Below, piece after piece: positions 42,628 through 51,572 of a stretch of 64,000 nucleotides of DNA (positions are counted from its first letter, which is position 1; each line of letters starts with the position of its first letter). Origin of the DNA: Streptomyces sp. NBC_00572 (GTDB taxonomy: Bacteria; Actinomycetota; Actinomycetes; Streptomycetales; Streptomycetaceae). The stretch covers positions 3,162,001 through 3,226,000 of the forward strand of contig NZ_JAPENX010000001.1 of NCBI RefSeq assembly GCF_026341815.1. Direction: 5' to 3'. The position numbers and the translations under genes were made by a program. The notes beneath the pieces were generated by a model. The model saw nothing but the letters and a program-made list of their open reading frames with translations. It did not search any database and was not told the origin of the DNA.

Positions 42628-43626
42628 CTAGGGGATCAGGACCACCTTGCCCGTCGTGCCCCTGGTCTCCAGGGCGCGGTGGGCGCCCGCCGCGTTCGCG
42701 AGCGGGAAGCGGTGGACCGCCGGGCGGAGGGTGCCGGTGGTCACCGCGTCGAGGGCGGCGAGTTCGAGGTTGCGGACGTCACCGCCCGCCTTCCGGATCA
42801 TGACGGGGCCCAGGACGGACTCCGAGGTGATGCCGCGCGCGGCCAGTTCCTCCGGTGTGAAGGTGAGCGCCTCGCCGTCGTGCAGTCCGGCGCCCGACCA
42901 GCCGAACACGACGTGCTGTCCGCCCTTGCCGAGGAGGTCGACGGCGGCGCGGCCGGTGTCGCCGCCGACCGAGTCGAAGACGACGGTGGCGGTGTGCCCG
43001 CCGAGGAAGGCGCGGACCTTCTCCGGCCAGTCGGGCCGCTTGTAGTCGACGGCCAGGTCGGCGCCGTTCTCCTCGACGAGGGCGACCTTCGCGGAGCCGC
43101 CGGCGAGGCCGATGACGGTGGCGCCGGCGTTCTTGGCGTACTGGACGAGCAGGGTGCCGATGCCGCCGGCCGCCGCGGGGACGACGGCCACCGAGTCGGG
43201 GCCGAGGGCCGTGAACTGCAGGATGCCCAGTGTGGTGCGGCCGGTGCCGATCATGGCGACGGCCTCCGCCTCGCCGAGGTGGTCGGCCAGGGCGTGGAGG
43301 CGGGTCGCGTCGGTGACGGCGAGTTCGGCGTACCCGCCGGGCACCATGCCGAGGTGGGCGACGACCCGCTTGCCGAGCCAGGCCGGGTCGGTGCCCTCGC
43401 CGAGGGCGTCGACGGTGCCGGCGACCTCGCGGCCGGGGACGGTGGGCAGCTCGGCGGGCGCCGGGAACGGGCCCGTCATCCCCTCCCTGAGCGCGGTGTC
43501 GAGGAGGTGCACGCCGGCCGCCGCGACCTTGATGCGGACCTGGCCGGGGCCCGGTACGGGGTCGGGGGTCTCCTCGTACGCGAGGTTCTCGGCGGGGCCG
43601 AAGGCGTGGAGGCGGATGGCGTGCAT
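42628..43626 (-). CDS. SoxR-controlled NADPH:quinone oxidoreductase (zinc-free MDR family)
   Basis: 332 residues. GroES-like N-terminus (YEETPDPVPGPGQVRIKVAAAGVHLLDTALREG) without the zinc-binding Cys set, and a Rossmann domain (VAVVPAAAGGIGTLLVQYAKNAGATVIGLAGG, AxxGGxG). This is the quinone reductase (QOR/CAA43-like) group of the MDR superfamily. A perfect SoxR-type operator lies 56 bp upstream. In S. coelicolor the SoxR target SCO4266 is an oxidoreductase in this chromosomal neighbourhood, so this is probably its orthologue, detoxifying redox-active quinones. Confidence 0.9.
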   Translation of the reverse strand: MHAIRLHAFGPAENLAYEETPDPVPGPGQVRIKVAAAGVHLLDTALREGMTGPFPAPAELPTVPGREVAGTVDALGEGTDPAWLGKRVVAHLGMVPGGYAELAVTDATRLHALADHLGEAEAVAMIGTGRTTLGILQFTALGPDSVAVVPAAAGGIGTLLVQYAKNAGATVIGLAGGSAKVALVEENGADLAVDYKRPDWPEKVRAFLGGHTATVVFDSVGGDTGRAAVDLLGKGGQHVVFGWSGAGLHDGEALTFTPEELAARGITSESVLGPVMIRKAGGDVRNLELAALDAVTTGTLRPAVHRFPLANAAGAHRALETRGTTGKVVLIP

Positions 43627-43672
43627 GGTGTTCCCCGTTCGTCGCGTGGGTGGGCGTTGTCCGACGAGGAAC

Positions 43673-43703
43673 AGCCTCCGACCTCAAGCGTGCTTGAGGT
43701 CAA
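43673..43703 (-). promoter_or_regulatory. SoxR operator and promoter of the quinone reductase
   Basis: CCTCAAGCGTGCTTGAGG (43682-43699) is the SoxR box with 8-bp arms and a 2-bp centre. On the minus strand TTGACC (43698-43703) and GAGGCT (43673-43678) flank it with the 19-bp spacing typical of MerR/SoxR-activated promoters. The box overlaps the stop codon of the upstream FAD gene (43684-43686). Confidence 0.85.
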
Positions 43704-44865
43704 GGCCCTTCCTCAGGACGCCCCGTTCCGAGCGCATGGCCAGCGACACCGCTTCCACCGCGCTGGTGAACGACACCTCCGCCAGCACCCCCGGCGCCGC
43801 CACCTGGTCGCCCACCAGGTAGACGCCGTCGCCCCGGTCGACGGCCGGCCGGTCGCGCCAGGTCGTGCCGGGCAGGTCGACCGCTCCCGTACGTCCCTGG
43901 GACACGGACTCCCGCCGCCACACCGTGCGCTCGCGCCAGCCGGCGAAGCCGAGGTCGAGGAGCCGTTCCGCGTGGGCGACGCCGTCCGCCTTCGACTCGC
44001 CCGGGCCGATCGGCAGCTGGGCCTGGATCAGCTGCTGTCCGGCCGGGGCCAGCGACGGGTCCTGGGCCGTGAACCGCTCGATCCAGCCCGGCGCGTCCAG
44101 GTCCGAGACCACGAACGGGTCGCCCTTGCGGGTGCTCAGCGCCAGGTCGAACAGGACCGTACGGCCGCTCTCCCAGGTCAGCGACGGGTCACCGAGGAGC
44201 CGGGAGGCGGCGGGCAGGGACGTGGCGACGACCACCGGGCCTTCGTCGAGCGGCAGGCTGTCGACGCGGGACGAGGTCTCGATCCGTACGCCCATCTCCC
44301 ACGCGCGCGCGACCATCCGCTCGATCAGCTGACCCCAGCCGCCCCGGATGAAGTGCGCCTCGGGCGGCACGGAGGCGGCCCGGTGCAGCCGCTCCTGCAC
44401 GAAGCGGGCGGAGAGCGAGCCGGGGTCGTGGTGGAAGGTCGCGACCGCCGCGTACGTGGCGGCGTCGTGTGCGGTCCGCTCGCCCGCGACGCCGGTGGCC
44501 CAGGTGCGGAAGTCGACGTCCACGGGGGCCTGTTCGGCGTGCCGGAGGGACTGGCGCAGCATGCCGAGCGGCGGGGTGCGGCGCAGGACGCCGGCGCGGT
44601 GGAAGCGGAAGCGGAAGGACTCGGCGGCCGGCAGCGGGGCCAGCGGGCCGAGGAGGTCACGTTGCTTGAGCCAGGTCCAGTGCGGGCCGCCGGAGTAGAT
44701 CGCGTGCGGGCCTTCGTTGGTGCCGTACGGGCCCTCGGCGGTACGGGCACGGCCACCCGGGGTGCGGTGCGCCTCGTGCACGGTCACCTTGGCGCCGGCC
44801 TCGGCGGCGGTGATGGCCGCGGTGAGTCCGGCGAAGCCGCCGCCGATGATCGTGAGCTTGCGCAT
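43684..44865 (-). CDS. FAD-dependent dehydrogenase/isomerase (phytoene-desaturase-like)
   Basis: 393 residues from ATG 44865 (GAGGGAGA ribosome site). N-terminal FAD-binding LTIIGGGFAGLTAAITAAEAG with the following EAHRTPGGRARTAEGPYGTNEG, and C-terminal DGVYLVGDQVAAPGVLAEVSFTSAVEA that closes the FAD site. The family includes phytoene desaturases, protoporphyrinogen oxidase and amine oxidases; the substrate is unknown. Its last codons contain the SoxR box of the downstream gene, so both are transcribed in the same direction. Confidence 0.85.
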   Translation of the reverse strand: MRKLTIIGGGFAGLTAAITAAEAGAKVTVHEAHRTPGGRARTAEGPYGTNEGPHAIYSGGPHWTWLKQRDLLGPLAPLPAAESFRFRFHRAGVLRRTPPLGMLRQSLRHAEQAPVDVDFRTWATGVAGERTAHDAATYAAVATFHHDPGSLSARFVQERLHRAASVPPEAHFIRGGWGQLIERMVARAWEMGVRIETSSRVDSLPLDEGPVVVATSLPAASRLLGDPSLTWESGRTVLFDLALSTRKGDPFVVSDLDAPGWIERFTAQDPSLAPAGQQLIQAQLPIGPGESKADGVAHAERLLDLGFAGWRERTVWRRESVSQGRTGAVDLPGTTWRDRPAVDRGDGVYLVGDQVAAPGVLAEVSFTSAVEAVSLAMRSERGVLRKGLDLKHA

Positions 44866-44973
44866 GTCCGTCTCCCTCGTGTCGACCGCGAACGGGTCTC
44901 GGAGGGGGGACGGTGGAGGGCTCCGCGTTTGTGACATCGGGGCGTTGTCAGTGGCGTACATCACCATGGGGTC

Positions 44974-45648
44974 ATGGCGACGACTCGGAAGAAGAAGGCG
45001 GCCGTGGCGGGGGCGCGGCGGCCGGAGCTGCGGCTTCCTCCCCTGGAGGCGTACGAGGGAGGGCTCGAACCGGACGGGGACTACGACGGCCTCGAACTGA
45101 CCGGGCTCGACCTCACGGGTCAGTCGGGGGAGGGCGCGCGGTTCCTGGACTGCGCGCTGCGGGAGTGCGGGCTCGACGAGGCGCGGCTGACGGGGGCCCG
45201 GTTCCTCGACTCGGTGCTGACCGGCGTACGGGGGGTGGGGACGGTCCTCGCCGGGGCGCAGCTGCGGGACGTGGAGGTCGTGGACGCGCGGCTCGGCGGG
45301 GTGCAGTTGCACGGGGCGGTGCTGGAGAGAGTGGTGGTGCGGGGAGGCAAGAGCGACTACCTGAACCTGCGGGCGGCGAAGCTGAAGGACGTCGTCTTCG
45401 AGGGGTGCGTGCTGAGCGAGACCGACTTCGGGGGCGCGGTGCTCGAACGGGTGGAGTTCGTGGACTGCGTCCTGACGGGGGCGGACTTCAGCGGGGCACG
45501 GCTCAAGGACGTGGACCTGAGGGGGGTCCAGCGCCTTGAGATCGCGCGCGGGGTGGAGTCCCTCGCGGGGGCCGTGATCTCGACGGCCCAGCTCTTCGAC
45601 CTGGCGCCGGTGCTCGCGGCGCAGCTGGGGGTGCGGGTGGAGGGGTAG
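44974..45648 (+). CDS. Pentapeptide-repeat protein
   Basis: 224 residues. Residues 35-185 consist of A(D/N)LxX-type repeats (LELTGLDLTGQ, ARLTGARFLDSVLTGVRGVGTVLAGAQL, then TDFGGAVLERVEFVDCVLTGADFSGARLKDVDL), a right-handed quadrilateral beta-helix. Members mimic DNA and protect gyrase, or have structural roles. The N-terminus is basic (ATTRKKKAAVAGARR). CDS start ATG 44974 follows a GGGG patch. It is divergent from the FAD dehydrogenase. Confidence 0.85.
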   Translation: MATTRKKKAAVAGARRPELRLPPLEAYEGGLEPDGDYDGLELTGLDLTGQSGEGARFLDCALRECGLDEARLTGARFLDSVLTGVRGVGTVLAGAQLRDVEVVDARLGGVQLHGAVLERVVVRGGKSDYLNLRAAKLKDVVFEGCVLSETDFGGAVLERVEFVDCVLTGADFSGARLKDVDLRGVQRLEIARGVESLAGAVISTAQLFDLAPVLAAQLGVRVEG

Positions 45649-45696
45649 CGGGCCTGAAGCCCGTGGGCCATGAGCCGGAGGCCTGAGCCCGGGGGG

Positions 45697-46197
45697 TCAG
45701 GGCACGCGGGGGAAGCGGGCCTGGAGGGACCAGATGGCCGGGTTGTCGGCGAGGCCCTCGTGCATGTCCGTGAGGTCGGCGATCAGGTCGTGCAGGAAGT
45801 CACGGGCCTCGCGGCGGAGCACCTTGTGGTTGAAGGTGACCGGCGGTTCGTCGCCCGGCATCCAGTCGGCCTCGACGTCCACCCAGCCGAAGCGGCGCTC
45901 GAAGAGCATGCGGTCCGAGGACTCGGTGAAGTCGAGCTCGGCGTACTGCGGCTGGGAGGCGCGGTTGCCGCGCGGGTCCTGGTCGAGCTGCTCGACGATG
46001 TCGCACAGGGCCCAGGCGAAGTCGAGGACCGGCACCCATCCCCAGGCTGTGGACACCTCGCGGTCCGTCTTGGTGTCGGCGAGGTACACGTCCCCGCAGA
46101 ACAGGTCGTGACGCAGGGCGTGGACGTCCGCGTGGCGGTAGTCGGTCTGCGGCGGGTCGGGGAAGCGACGCGAGAGGGAGTAGCCGATGTCGAGCAC
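45697..46197 (-). CDS. Conserved cytoplasmic protein of unknown function
   Basis: 166 residues, no signal peptide. WGWVPVLDFAWALCDIVEQLDQDP, FTESSDRMLFERRFGWVDVEADW and FNHKVLRREARDFLHDLIADLTDM look like a compact alpha/beta fold found in Streptomyces hypothetical proteins; I recognise no activity. It starts 14 bp after the response-regulator gene and could be the third gene of that operon. Confidence 0.7.
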   Translation of the reverse strand: MLDIGYSLSRRFPDPPQTDYRHADVHALRHDLFCGDVYLADTKTDREVSTAWGWVPVLDFAWALCDIVEQLDQDPRGNRASQPQYAELDFTESSDRMLFERRFGWVDVEADWMPGDEPPVTFNHKVLRREARDFLHDLIADLTDMHEGLADNPAIWSLQARFPRVP

Positions 46198-46210
46198 GTC
46201 ACCGATGGTG

Positions 46211-46939
46211 TCACGGCGCCAGGCCCGCCTCGTACGCGAGGATCACCAGCTGCACCCGGTCGCGGGCGTCCAGCTTGGCGAAGAGGCGTGCCACGTGCGC
46301 CTTGGCGGTGGCCGCGCTGATGTGGAGCCGTTCCGCGATCTCGCCGTTGGACAGCCCCCGGCCGACGAGGGCGAGCACCTCGCGCTCCCGCGCGGTGACC
46401 CCGGCGAGGGGGGTACGGGGATCACGGTCGGGTGTCCGTCCCGGACCGGGCGCGTGAGCGGTACCGGACCCGGTACCGGACCCGGCAGCGGCGGCGGGCT
46501 CGGGGCGGGCCGCGAACTCCTCGATCAGACGGCGTGTGACGCCCGGCGCGATCAGGGCGTCCCCGGCGGCGACGACCCGGATCGCCGCGAGGATGTCGTC
46601 CAGGGCCATGTCCTTGACCAGGAAGCCGCTGGCCCCGGAGCGGAGCGCGCCGTACACGTACTCGTCGTCGTCGAAGGTGGTGAGGACGAGGACCCGGGGC
46701 GCGCCGGGGCCGGCCGTGACGATCCGGGTCGCCTCGATGCCGTCCATGCCGGGCATCCGGACGTCCATCACGATCACGTCGGGCCGCAGGTCGCGCGCGA
46801 GCCGGACGGCCTCGTCGCCCGTGCCCGCCTCGCCGACCACGAGCAGGTCGGGGCTGTCCGCCATCAGCACGCGCAGGCCGGCCCGTACCAGCGGCTGGTC
46901 GTCGACGAGGAGGACCTGGATCGGGGCGGCGGCGCTCAT
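46211..46939 (-). CDS. NarL/FixJ-family response regulator
   Basis: 242 residues. Receiver domain ([28 protein letters not shown] with phospho-Asp, [19 protein letters not shown] with the conserved Lys) and LuxR HTH ([39 protein letters not shown]). The linker is unusually long and Ala/Gly/Pro/Thr-rich; its DNA contains two 12-bp tandem units (GGTACCGGACCC, 46460-46483). It overlaps the histidine kinase gene by 4 bp (ATGA) and probably controls the divergent ABC transporter genes. Confidence 0.92.
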   Translation of the reverse strand: MSAAAPIQVLLVDDQPLVRAGLRVLMADSPDLLVVGEAGTGDEAVRLARDLRPDVIVMDVRMPGMDGIEATRIVTAGPGAPRVLVLTTFDDDEYVYGALRSGASGFLVKDMALDDILAAIRVVAAGDALIAPGVTRRLIEEFAARPEPAAAAGSGTGSGTAHAPGPGRTPDRDPRTPLAGVTAREREVLALVGRGLSNGEIAERLHISAATAKAHVARLFAKLDARDRVQLVILAYEAGLAP

Positions 46940-48300
46940 GGGGTGGGGGTTCCTTCTCGGGCCGGGAGGTGCGGGGGCGTGGGACGCGATTGCGGCAGGG
47001 GCAGCGGCAGGGGCAGGGGCAGCGCGGCCGTCACGTGGAAGCCGCCGTTGGGGCGCGGGCTCGCGGAGAAGCGGCCGCCGAGGAGCGCGGCCCGCTCGCT
47101 CATGCCGACGATGCCGTACCCGGGCCCGGCGGGTACGGCGGATGCGGCAGTCCCGGCGCGTGCTGCGGGGCGGGGCTTTCCCAGGCCGTCGCCGGCGCGG
47201 TCGCCGCCCCCGTCGCCGCCCCCGACCCCGTCGCCGGAGCCGTCCGCGCGGTCACCGTCGTCCGTGATCTCGATCAGCAGGGTGTCCTCGCCCCGGTCCA
47301 CGGTCACCCGGCAGGTGGGCGTGCCCGCGTGGCGAACGACGTTGGTGAGCGACTCCTGGACGATCCGGTACGCGGCGAGGTCGACCTCCGGGGGGAGTGA
47401 CCGTCCCGGGTCCCCGAGGTGCCGCACCTCGACCCGCACGCCCGCGTCCGCCGTCGACGCGACGAGCCGGTCCAGGTCGGCGAGGCCCGGCGCCGGATCG
47501 CGCGGCGCGGGCGCGGCCCCCGATCCGGGCCCTTCGGTGTCCTTCGCGGAGGCCCGCAGCGCGCCCAGGGTGCGGCGGAGACCGGCGAGGGTCTCCCGGC
47601 TGGTGGTCTCGATGGTGGCGAGCGCGTTACGGGCCTCGGCGGGCTGGGTGTCGATGACCCGGCGGCCGACCCCCGCCTGGATGGCGATGACGCCGATGCT
47701 GTGCGCGATCACGTCGTGCAGTTCTCGGGCGATGCGGAGCCGTTCGGCGGTGACGGCCTCGGCGGCCGTCCGGGCGCGCAGCTCGGCCGCGTGCGCGCGC
47801 CGCTCGCGGAACGAGTGACCGAGCAGGCCGGCGGTGAGCAGCGCGAGTGCCAGCGCGACGACGGTGGTGACGAAGACGTCCTGGCCGGAGGTCGTGTAGA
47901 GCGCCGAGAAGATCTGCACGGTGAGCGTCACCGCCGCGGCGGACAGTGCGGACCGGAGCGGACGGCGGGCCGCCAGCCGGCCGACGCAGGCGTCGGCGGC
48001 GAGGACCGGGAGGTACGTCAGCTCGGCGGACGGCCGGGTCGTCGACGCGGCGCACAGCCCGACGAGCAGCAGCCCGAGCGCCGCCTCGGGCCTGCGCCGT
48101 ACGAGGGGCAGCAGGAGGCCCACGGCGACGGCGCTGAGGAAGAGCCGCAGTTCGGTCGAACGGAACGGCCCCGCTTGCACGCCGGAGAACAGGACGAAGG
48201 GGTGCGCGAGGGCGGCGCACCAGGCCAGGACCGTGACGGCGCGCCCGCCGGGCACGGGGGTGGCCGTGGGGGTGTTGGTGGAGCGGGTGGTGGCGGGCAT
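46936..48300 (-). CDS. NarL-type sensor histidine kinase
   Basis: 454 residues. About four to five hydrophobic segments in the first 190 residues, then HisKA_3 with [25 protein letters not shown] (phospho-His in ELHD) and a HATPase domain ([51 protein letters not shown]). A Gly/Asp-rich insertion ([19 protein letters not shown]) lies within the ATP lid region. The signal is unknown. It is divergent from an ABC exporter at 48431, a frequent drug or envelope-stress sensing layout. Confidence 0.92.
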   Translation of the reverse strand: MPATTRSTNTPTATPVPGGRAVTVLAWCAALAHPFVLFSGVQAGPFRSTELRLFLSAVAVGLLLPLVRRRPEAALGLLLVGLCAASTTRPSAELTYLPVLAADACVGRLAARRPLRSALSAAAVTLTVQIFSALYTTSGQDVFVTTVVALALALLTAGLLGHSFRERRAHAAELRARTAAEAVTAERLRIARELHDVIAHSIGVIAIQAGVGRRVIDTQPAEARNALATIETTSRETLAGLRRTLGALRASAKDTEGPGSGAAPAPRDPAPGLADLDRLVASTADAGVRVEVRHLGDPGRSLPPEVDLAAYRIVQESLTNVVRHAGTPTCRVTVDRGEDTLLIEITDDGDRADGSGDGVGGGDGGGDRAGDGLGKPRPAARAGTAASAVPAGPGYGIVGMSERAALLGGRFSASPRPNGGFHVTAALPLPLPLPLPQSRPTPPHLPAREGTPTP

Positions 48301-48430
48301 GGGCCGATCGTAGGTGCGGCGGGGTGGCCGGGCATCGGCCCCCGGGCGTACGCCCACGGGTCACCGTCCCGGCCGGTTGTGGCCGGCGGGCCGATGCCGG
48401 CGGGGGCGTCGTGGCGGCAGCGTGGGCCGG

Positions 48431-49438
48431 GTGATCGAAGCCCACGAACTGACCAAACGTTACGGCCGCCGTCCGAGCGGCCGCGCCGCCGACGGGAACA
48501 CTCCCTCCTCCGCCTCATCCCCTGCCGCCACTTCCTCCGGCCGCGGTCGCCTCGCCGTCGACCGGCTCGGTTTCACCGTGCGGTCCGGGCGGGTGACCGG
48601 GTTCCTCGGGCCCAACGGGGCCGGGAAGTCCACGACCCTGCGACTGATCCTCGGGCTCGACGAGCCGACGTTCGGGACCGCGACCGTCGGAGGCCGGCGG
48701 TTCAGGGAGCTGCCTCGGGGGCTGCGGCACGTCGGGGCGCTGCTCGACGCGCACGACGTGCACGGCGGCCGGACCGCCGACGGGCATCTCGCCGCGCTCG
48801 CCCGGACCAACGGCATCCCGCGCCGCCGGGTCGGCGAGGTCCTCGACGAGGTGGGTCTCGCCGAGGCGGCCCGGCGCCGGATCGGCGGCTACTCCCTCGG
48901 CATGAAGCAGCGGCTCGGGATCGCCGCCGCCCTCCTCGGCGACCCGCCCGTGCTGCTCTTCGACGAGCCGGTCAACGGCCTCGACCCGGAGGGCGTGCTG
49001 TGGGCGCGGGGGCTGTTCCGGCGGCTCGCCGCCGAGGGCCGCACGGTGTTCGTCTCCAGTCATCTGATGAGCGAGATGGAGCACACCGCCGACGACCTCG
49101 TCGTCATCGGCCGCGGCAGGCTGATCGCCGCCGAGAGCCTGGCGGCCTTCGCCGCGCGCGGCACCCGCCACCGTGTGACCGTGCGGACCGCCGACCCGGC
49201 CGCCGGACCGGACCTCGCCGGCGCGCTGGCTCGGGCCGGGGCGACCGTACTGCTCCCCGAGGAGGGGGAAGGGCCGTTCACCGTGTCCGGGATGGAGGCG
49301 GAGCGGATCGGGGTGCTCGCCTTCCGGCACGGCACCCCGCTCGCCGAACTGGCGGCGCGCGGCTCGTCGTTGGAGGACGCGTTCATGGAACTGACCGCCG
49401 ACAGCGTCGAGTACCAGCAGCGGGGAGGAGCCCGGTGA
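48431..49438 (+). CDS. ABC transporter ATP-binding protein (exporter type)
   Basis: 335 residues from GTG 48431. Walker A FLGPNGAGKSTTLRLILGL, signature SLGMKQRLGIAAALLG, Walker B VLLFDEPVNGLDPEGV and H-loop FVSSHLMSEMEHTADD fit the CcmA/DrrA class. Between the first two strands there is an extra low-complexity stretch of about 27 residues ([20 protein letters not shown]...) not seen in ordinary family members. A C-terminal accessory domain follows. It overlaps the permease gene by 4 bp. Confidence 0.9.
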   Translation: MIEAHELTKRYGRRPSGRAADGNTPSSASSPAATSSGRGRLAVDRLGFTVRSGRVTGFLGPNGAGKSTTLRLILGLDEPTFGTATVGGRRFRELPRGLRHVGALLDAHDVHGGRTADGHLAALARTNGIPRRRVGEVLDEVGLAEAARRRIGGYSLGMKQRLGIAAALLGDPPVLLFDEPVNGLDPEGVLWARGLFRRLAAEGRTVFVSSHLMSEMEHTADDLVVIGRGRLIAAESLAAFAARGTRHRVTVRTADPAAGPDLAGALARAGATVLLPEEGEGPFTVSGMEAERIGVLAFRHGTPLAELAARGSSLEDAFMELTADSVEYQQRGGAR

Positions 49439-50241
49439 CGAACGTCCGCTTCCGTGATCTGCTCGCCGGCGAGTGGATGAAGCTGTGGTCCCTGCGCTCC
49501 ACGCCCTGGGCGTTCGGCGTCGGCGCGCTCGCCGTCCTCGCCGTCAACCTCAACGCCACCTTCGCCGACTACCGGAACTACCCGCGCTACCCCCAGGGCA
49601 TCCGTGAACTCTTCGTGCCCATCTGGGCGATGCGGGATGCCTTCACGCTCGGCGGGGCCATGGTGTTCATGCTCGCCACCGGCGCCATCGGCGCGCTGGT
49701 GATCGTCGGCGAGTACGGCACCGGGCAGATCCGTACGACGTTCGCGGCCGTTCCCGACCGGAGGGCCGTGGTGGCGGCGAAGTCGCTCGTCCTGGCGGGC
49801 GTCATGCTCGTGTACGGGGCTCTCGTCGCCGGGGTGTCCTTCGCCGCGACCCAGGCCGTGCTGTCCGGCCGGGACGTCGGCATGTCGATCGGCTACCCGG
49901 GGGCCGCGTCCGCCGTCACCGCGTCCGCGCTGCTCGCCCCCGTGTGCGCGCTCGTCGGCTTCGGCCTCGGGGCGCTGCTGCGGCACACGGCGGCCACGAT
50001 CGTCACCCTGACCGGTGTCCTGCTCCTGCTGCCCGCGCTCGTCGGTGAGCAGAGCCGCTGGTCGGCGACGTTCCTGCACGCCCTGCCGCAAGGTGCGTGG
50101 AAGCGGCTGACGGAGGTGGGGGACTCGCCGGTGCCGGTGGAGTTCCCGTGGACGACGGGCGGGGCGTGGACGGTGTACGCGGTGTGGACGCTCGCCTCGG
50201 TGGCGGTGGCCCTGGTCGCGGTCCACCGCCGGGACGTGTGA
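49435..50241 (+). CDS. ABC-2 type permease
   Basis: 268 residues from GTG 49435, translationally coupled to the ATPase. Six membrane segments are visible (TPWAFGVGALAVLAVNL, AMVFMLATGAIGALVIVGEY, SLVLAGVMLVYGALVAGV, ASALLAPVCALVGFGLGALL, TIVTLTGVLLLLPAL, YAVWTLASVAVALVAV). YGTGQIRTTFAAVPDR is the conserved cytoplasmic loop of this family. With the divergent two-component system it probably exports an antibiotic, peptide or lipid in response to damage. Confidence 0.88.
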   Translation: MTNVRFRDLLAGEWMKLWSLRSTPWAFGVGALAVLAVNLNATFADYRNYPRYPQGIRELFVPIWAMRDAFTLGGAMVFMLATGAIGALVIVGEYGTGQIRTTFAAVPDRRAVVAAKSLVLAGVMLVYGALVAGVSFAATQAVLSGRDVGMSIGYPGAASAVTASALLAPVCALVGFGLGALLRHTAATIVTLTGVLLLLPALVGEQSRWSATFLHALPQGAWKRLTEVGDSPVPVEFPWTTGGAWTVYAVWTLASVAVALVAVHRRDV

Positions 50242-50263
50242 GGCAGGCGCCCGGCCGGAGGGC

Positions 50264-51469
50264 TCAGCGGCGGCCGTGCACCGCGCGCGCCACCCTCGGG
50301 CCCAGCCAGCGTTTGAAGCGGCGCAGCGGCTCCAGCTGCTCGGCTGCCCGGTCGATCCGGTAGTAGAGCTGCGGCGGGATGTGGGGGAGCAGCGGCGAGT
50401 GACGCTGGCCGAGGAGCGCGAACATCTGGGCCGGCTCCAGGCGCATGTACCGCGGGAGGTTCTCGTACCACTGGGCGCTGTAGCGGGCCGCGCTCTGCGC
50501 GGAGACGAGTTCGGCGCGGCGCCGCTTCCCGTAGGTGGTGAGGGCCGTGTCCAGGTCGGCGTTCGAACGCAGGGCGTCCGCGAGGGCGAGCGCGTCCTCC
50601 AGGGCCAGGGTGGTGCCCGCGCCGATCGAGTAGTGCGTGGTGTGGGCGGCGTCGCCGAGGAGGACGAGGTTGCCGCGGTGCCAGACCCGGTTGGTGAGGG
50701 TGCGGAAGGTGAGCCACTGGGCGGGCTCGTCGGCCCGGTCGCGGCCGATCAGCTCGTGCCCGTCGAGGAGGTCGTGGAACAGCTTCTCCAGGAGGTGCAG
50801 GCTGTCCGCCTCGCCGAGCGTGTCGAGGCCGAGGCCCGTCCAGGTCTCCGCGGAGCACTCGACGACACAGGTGGAACGCTCGCCGCTGAAGCCGTAGGCG
50901 TAGCACCAGATCCAGCCGTGGTCGGTCTCCTTGAAGGCGAAGCTGAAGGAGTCGAAGACCTTGGTGGTGCCGAGCCAGACGTACTGGTTGCGGCCGCTGG
51001 TGACCGTGCTGCCGAAGTGCTCGGGGTGGGCCTCGCGGAGCACGCTGTTGACGCCGTCGGCGGCGACGACCAGATCCGCGTCGGCGAGTTCCGGCGCGTC
51101 CGGGCCGGTGATGTCGTGCTCGAACTCGACCCGTACGCCCAGCTCTTCGGCCCGGTCGGCGAGCAGCGCGAGCATCCGCCGCCGCCCGATGCCGAAGCCC
51201 GCGTCGCCCCGGTGGACGGTCCGCTCGTCGCGCACGATCGCGACCCCGTCGGTCCAGGTCACCGACGCCTCGGCGACGGCGGCCGCGGACTCGGGGTCGC
51301 CCGCGCGCAGCTTGTCGAGGAGCCCGGCCCAGTACGTCACGCCCCAGCCGTACGTGGAGCCCTCGGGATTCCGCTCGTAGACGGCGATCTCGTGGGCGGG
51401 GTCCTGCCGCTTCAGCAGGATCGAGAGGTAGAGGCCGGCGGGACCGCCGCCGACGATCGCGAGCTTCAC
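50264..51469 (-). CDS. FAD-dependent aromatic-ring monooxygenase-like protein
   Basis: 401 residues from GTG 51469 (GGGAG 5 nt upstream). GxGxxG FAD motif LAIVGGGPAGLYLSILLKRQ, the DG motif region LVVAADGVNSVLREAHPEHFG, and the GD motif VLLGDAAHTTHYSIGAGTTLALEDALALA. This is the flavin hydroxylase fold of the tryptophan/2-aminobenzenesulfonyl-CoA oxygenase-like branch. No reductase or pathway partner is adjacent. Converges on the permease gene. Confidence 0.85.
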   Translation of the reverse strand: MKLAIVGGGPAGLYLSILLKRQDPAHEIAVYERNPEGSTYGWGVTYWAGLLDKLRAGDPESAAAVAEASVTWTDGVAIVRDERTVHRGDAGFGIGRRRMLALLADRAEELGVRVEFEHDITGPDAPELADADLVVAADGVNSVLREAHPEHFGSTVTSGRNQYVWLGTTKVFDSFSFAFKETDHGWIWCYAYGFSGERSTCVVECSAETWTGLGLDTLGEADSLHLLEKLFHDLLDGHELIGRDRADEPAQWLTFRTLTNRVWHRGNLVLLGDAAHTTHYSIGAGTTLALEDALALADALRSNADLDTALTTYGKRRRAELVSAQSAARYSAQWYENLPRYMRLEPAQMFALLGQRHSPLLPHIPPQLYYRIDRAAEQLEPLRRFKRWLGPRVARAVHGRR

Positions 51470-51572
51470 GTGCGCTCCCACTGGACTGACCGGGCCTGAG
51501 GCATGACACCGTGCTGTCGAACGGCAACGCACAGTAGCAGTGGTGGGCCCCCGGGTGTGCACGAAGCGCGGC

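Noticed and set aside
42442..44934. 830-codon plus-strand open frame opposite the quinone reductase and FAD gene
   Set aside because: Both opposite genes have intact family motifs; the plus frame has none and is a mirror of their codon bias.
47419..50241. 940-codon plus-strand frame over the histidine kinase and ABC genes
   Set aside because: It only continues into the real permease frame by chance; upstream text is Gly/Arg-rich without domains. The permease starts at GTG 49435.
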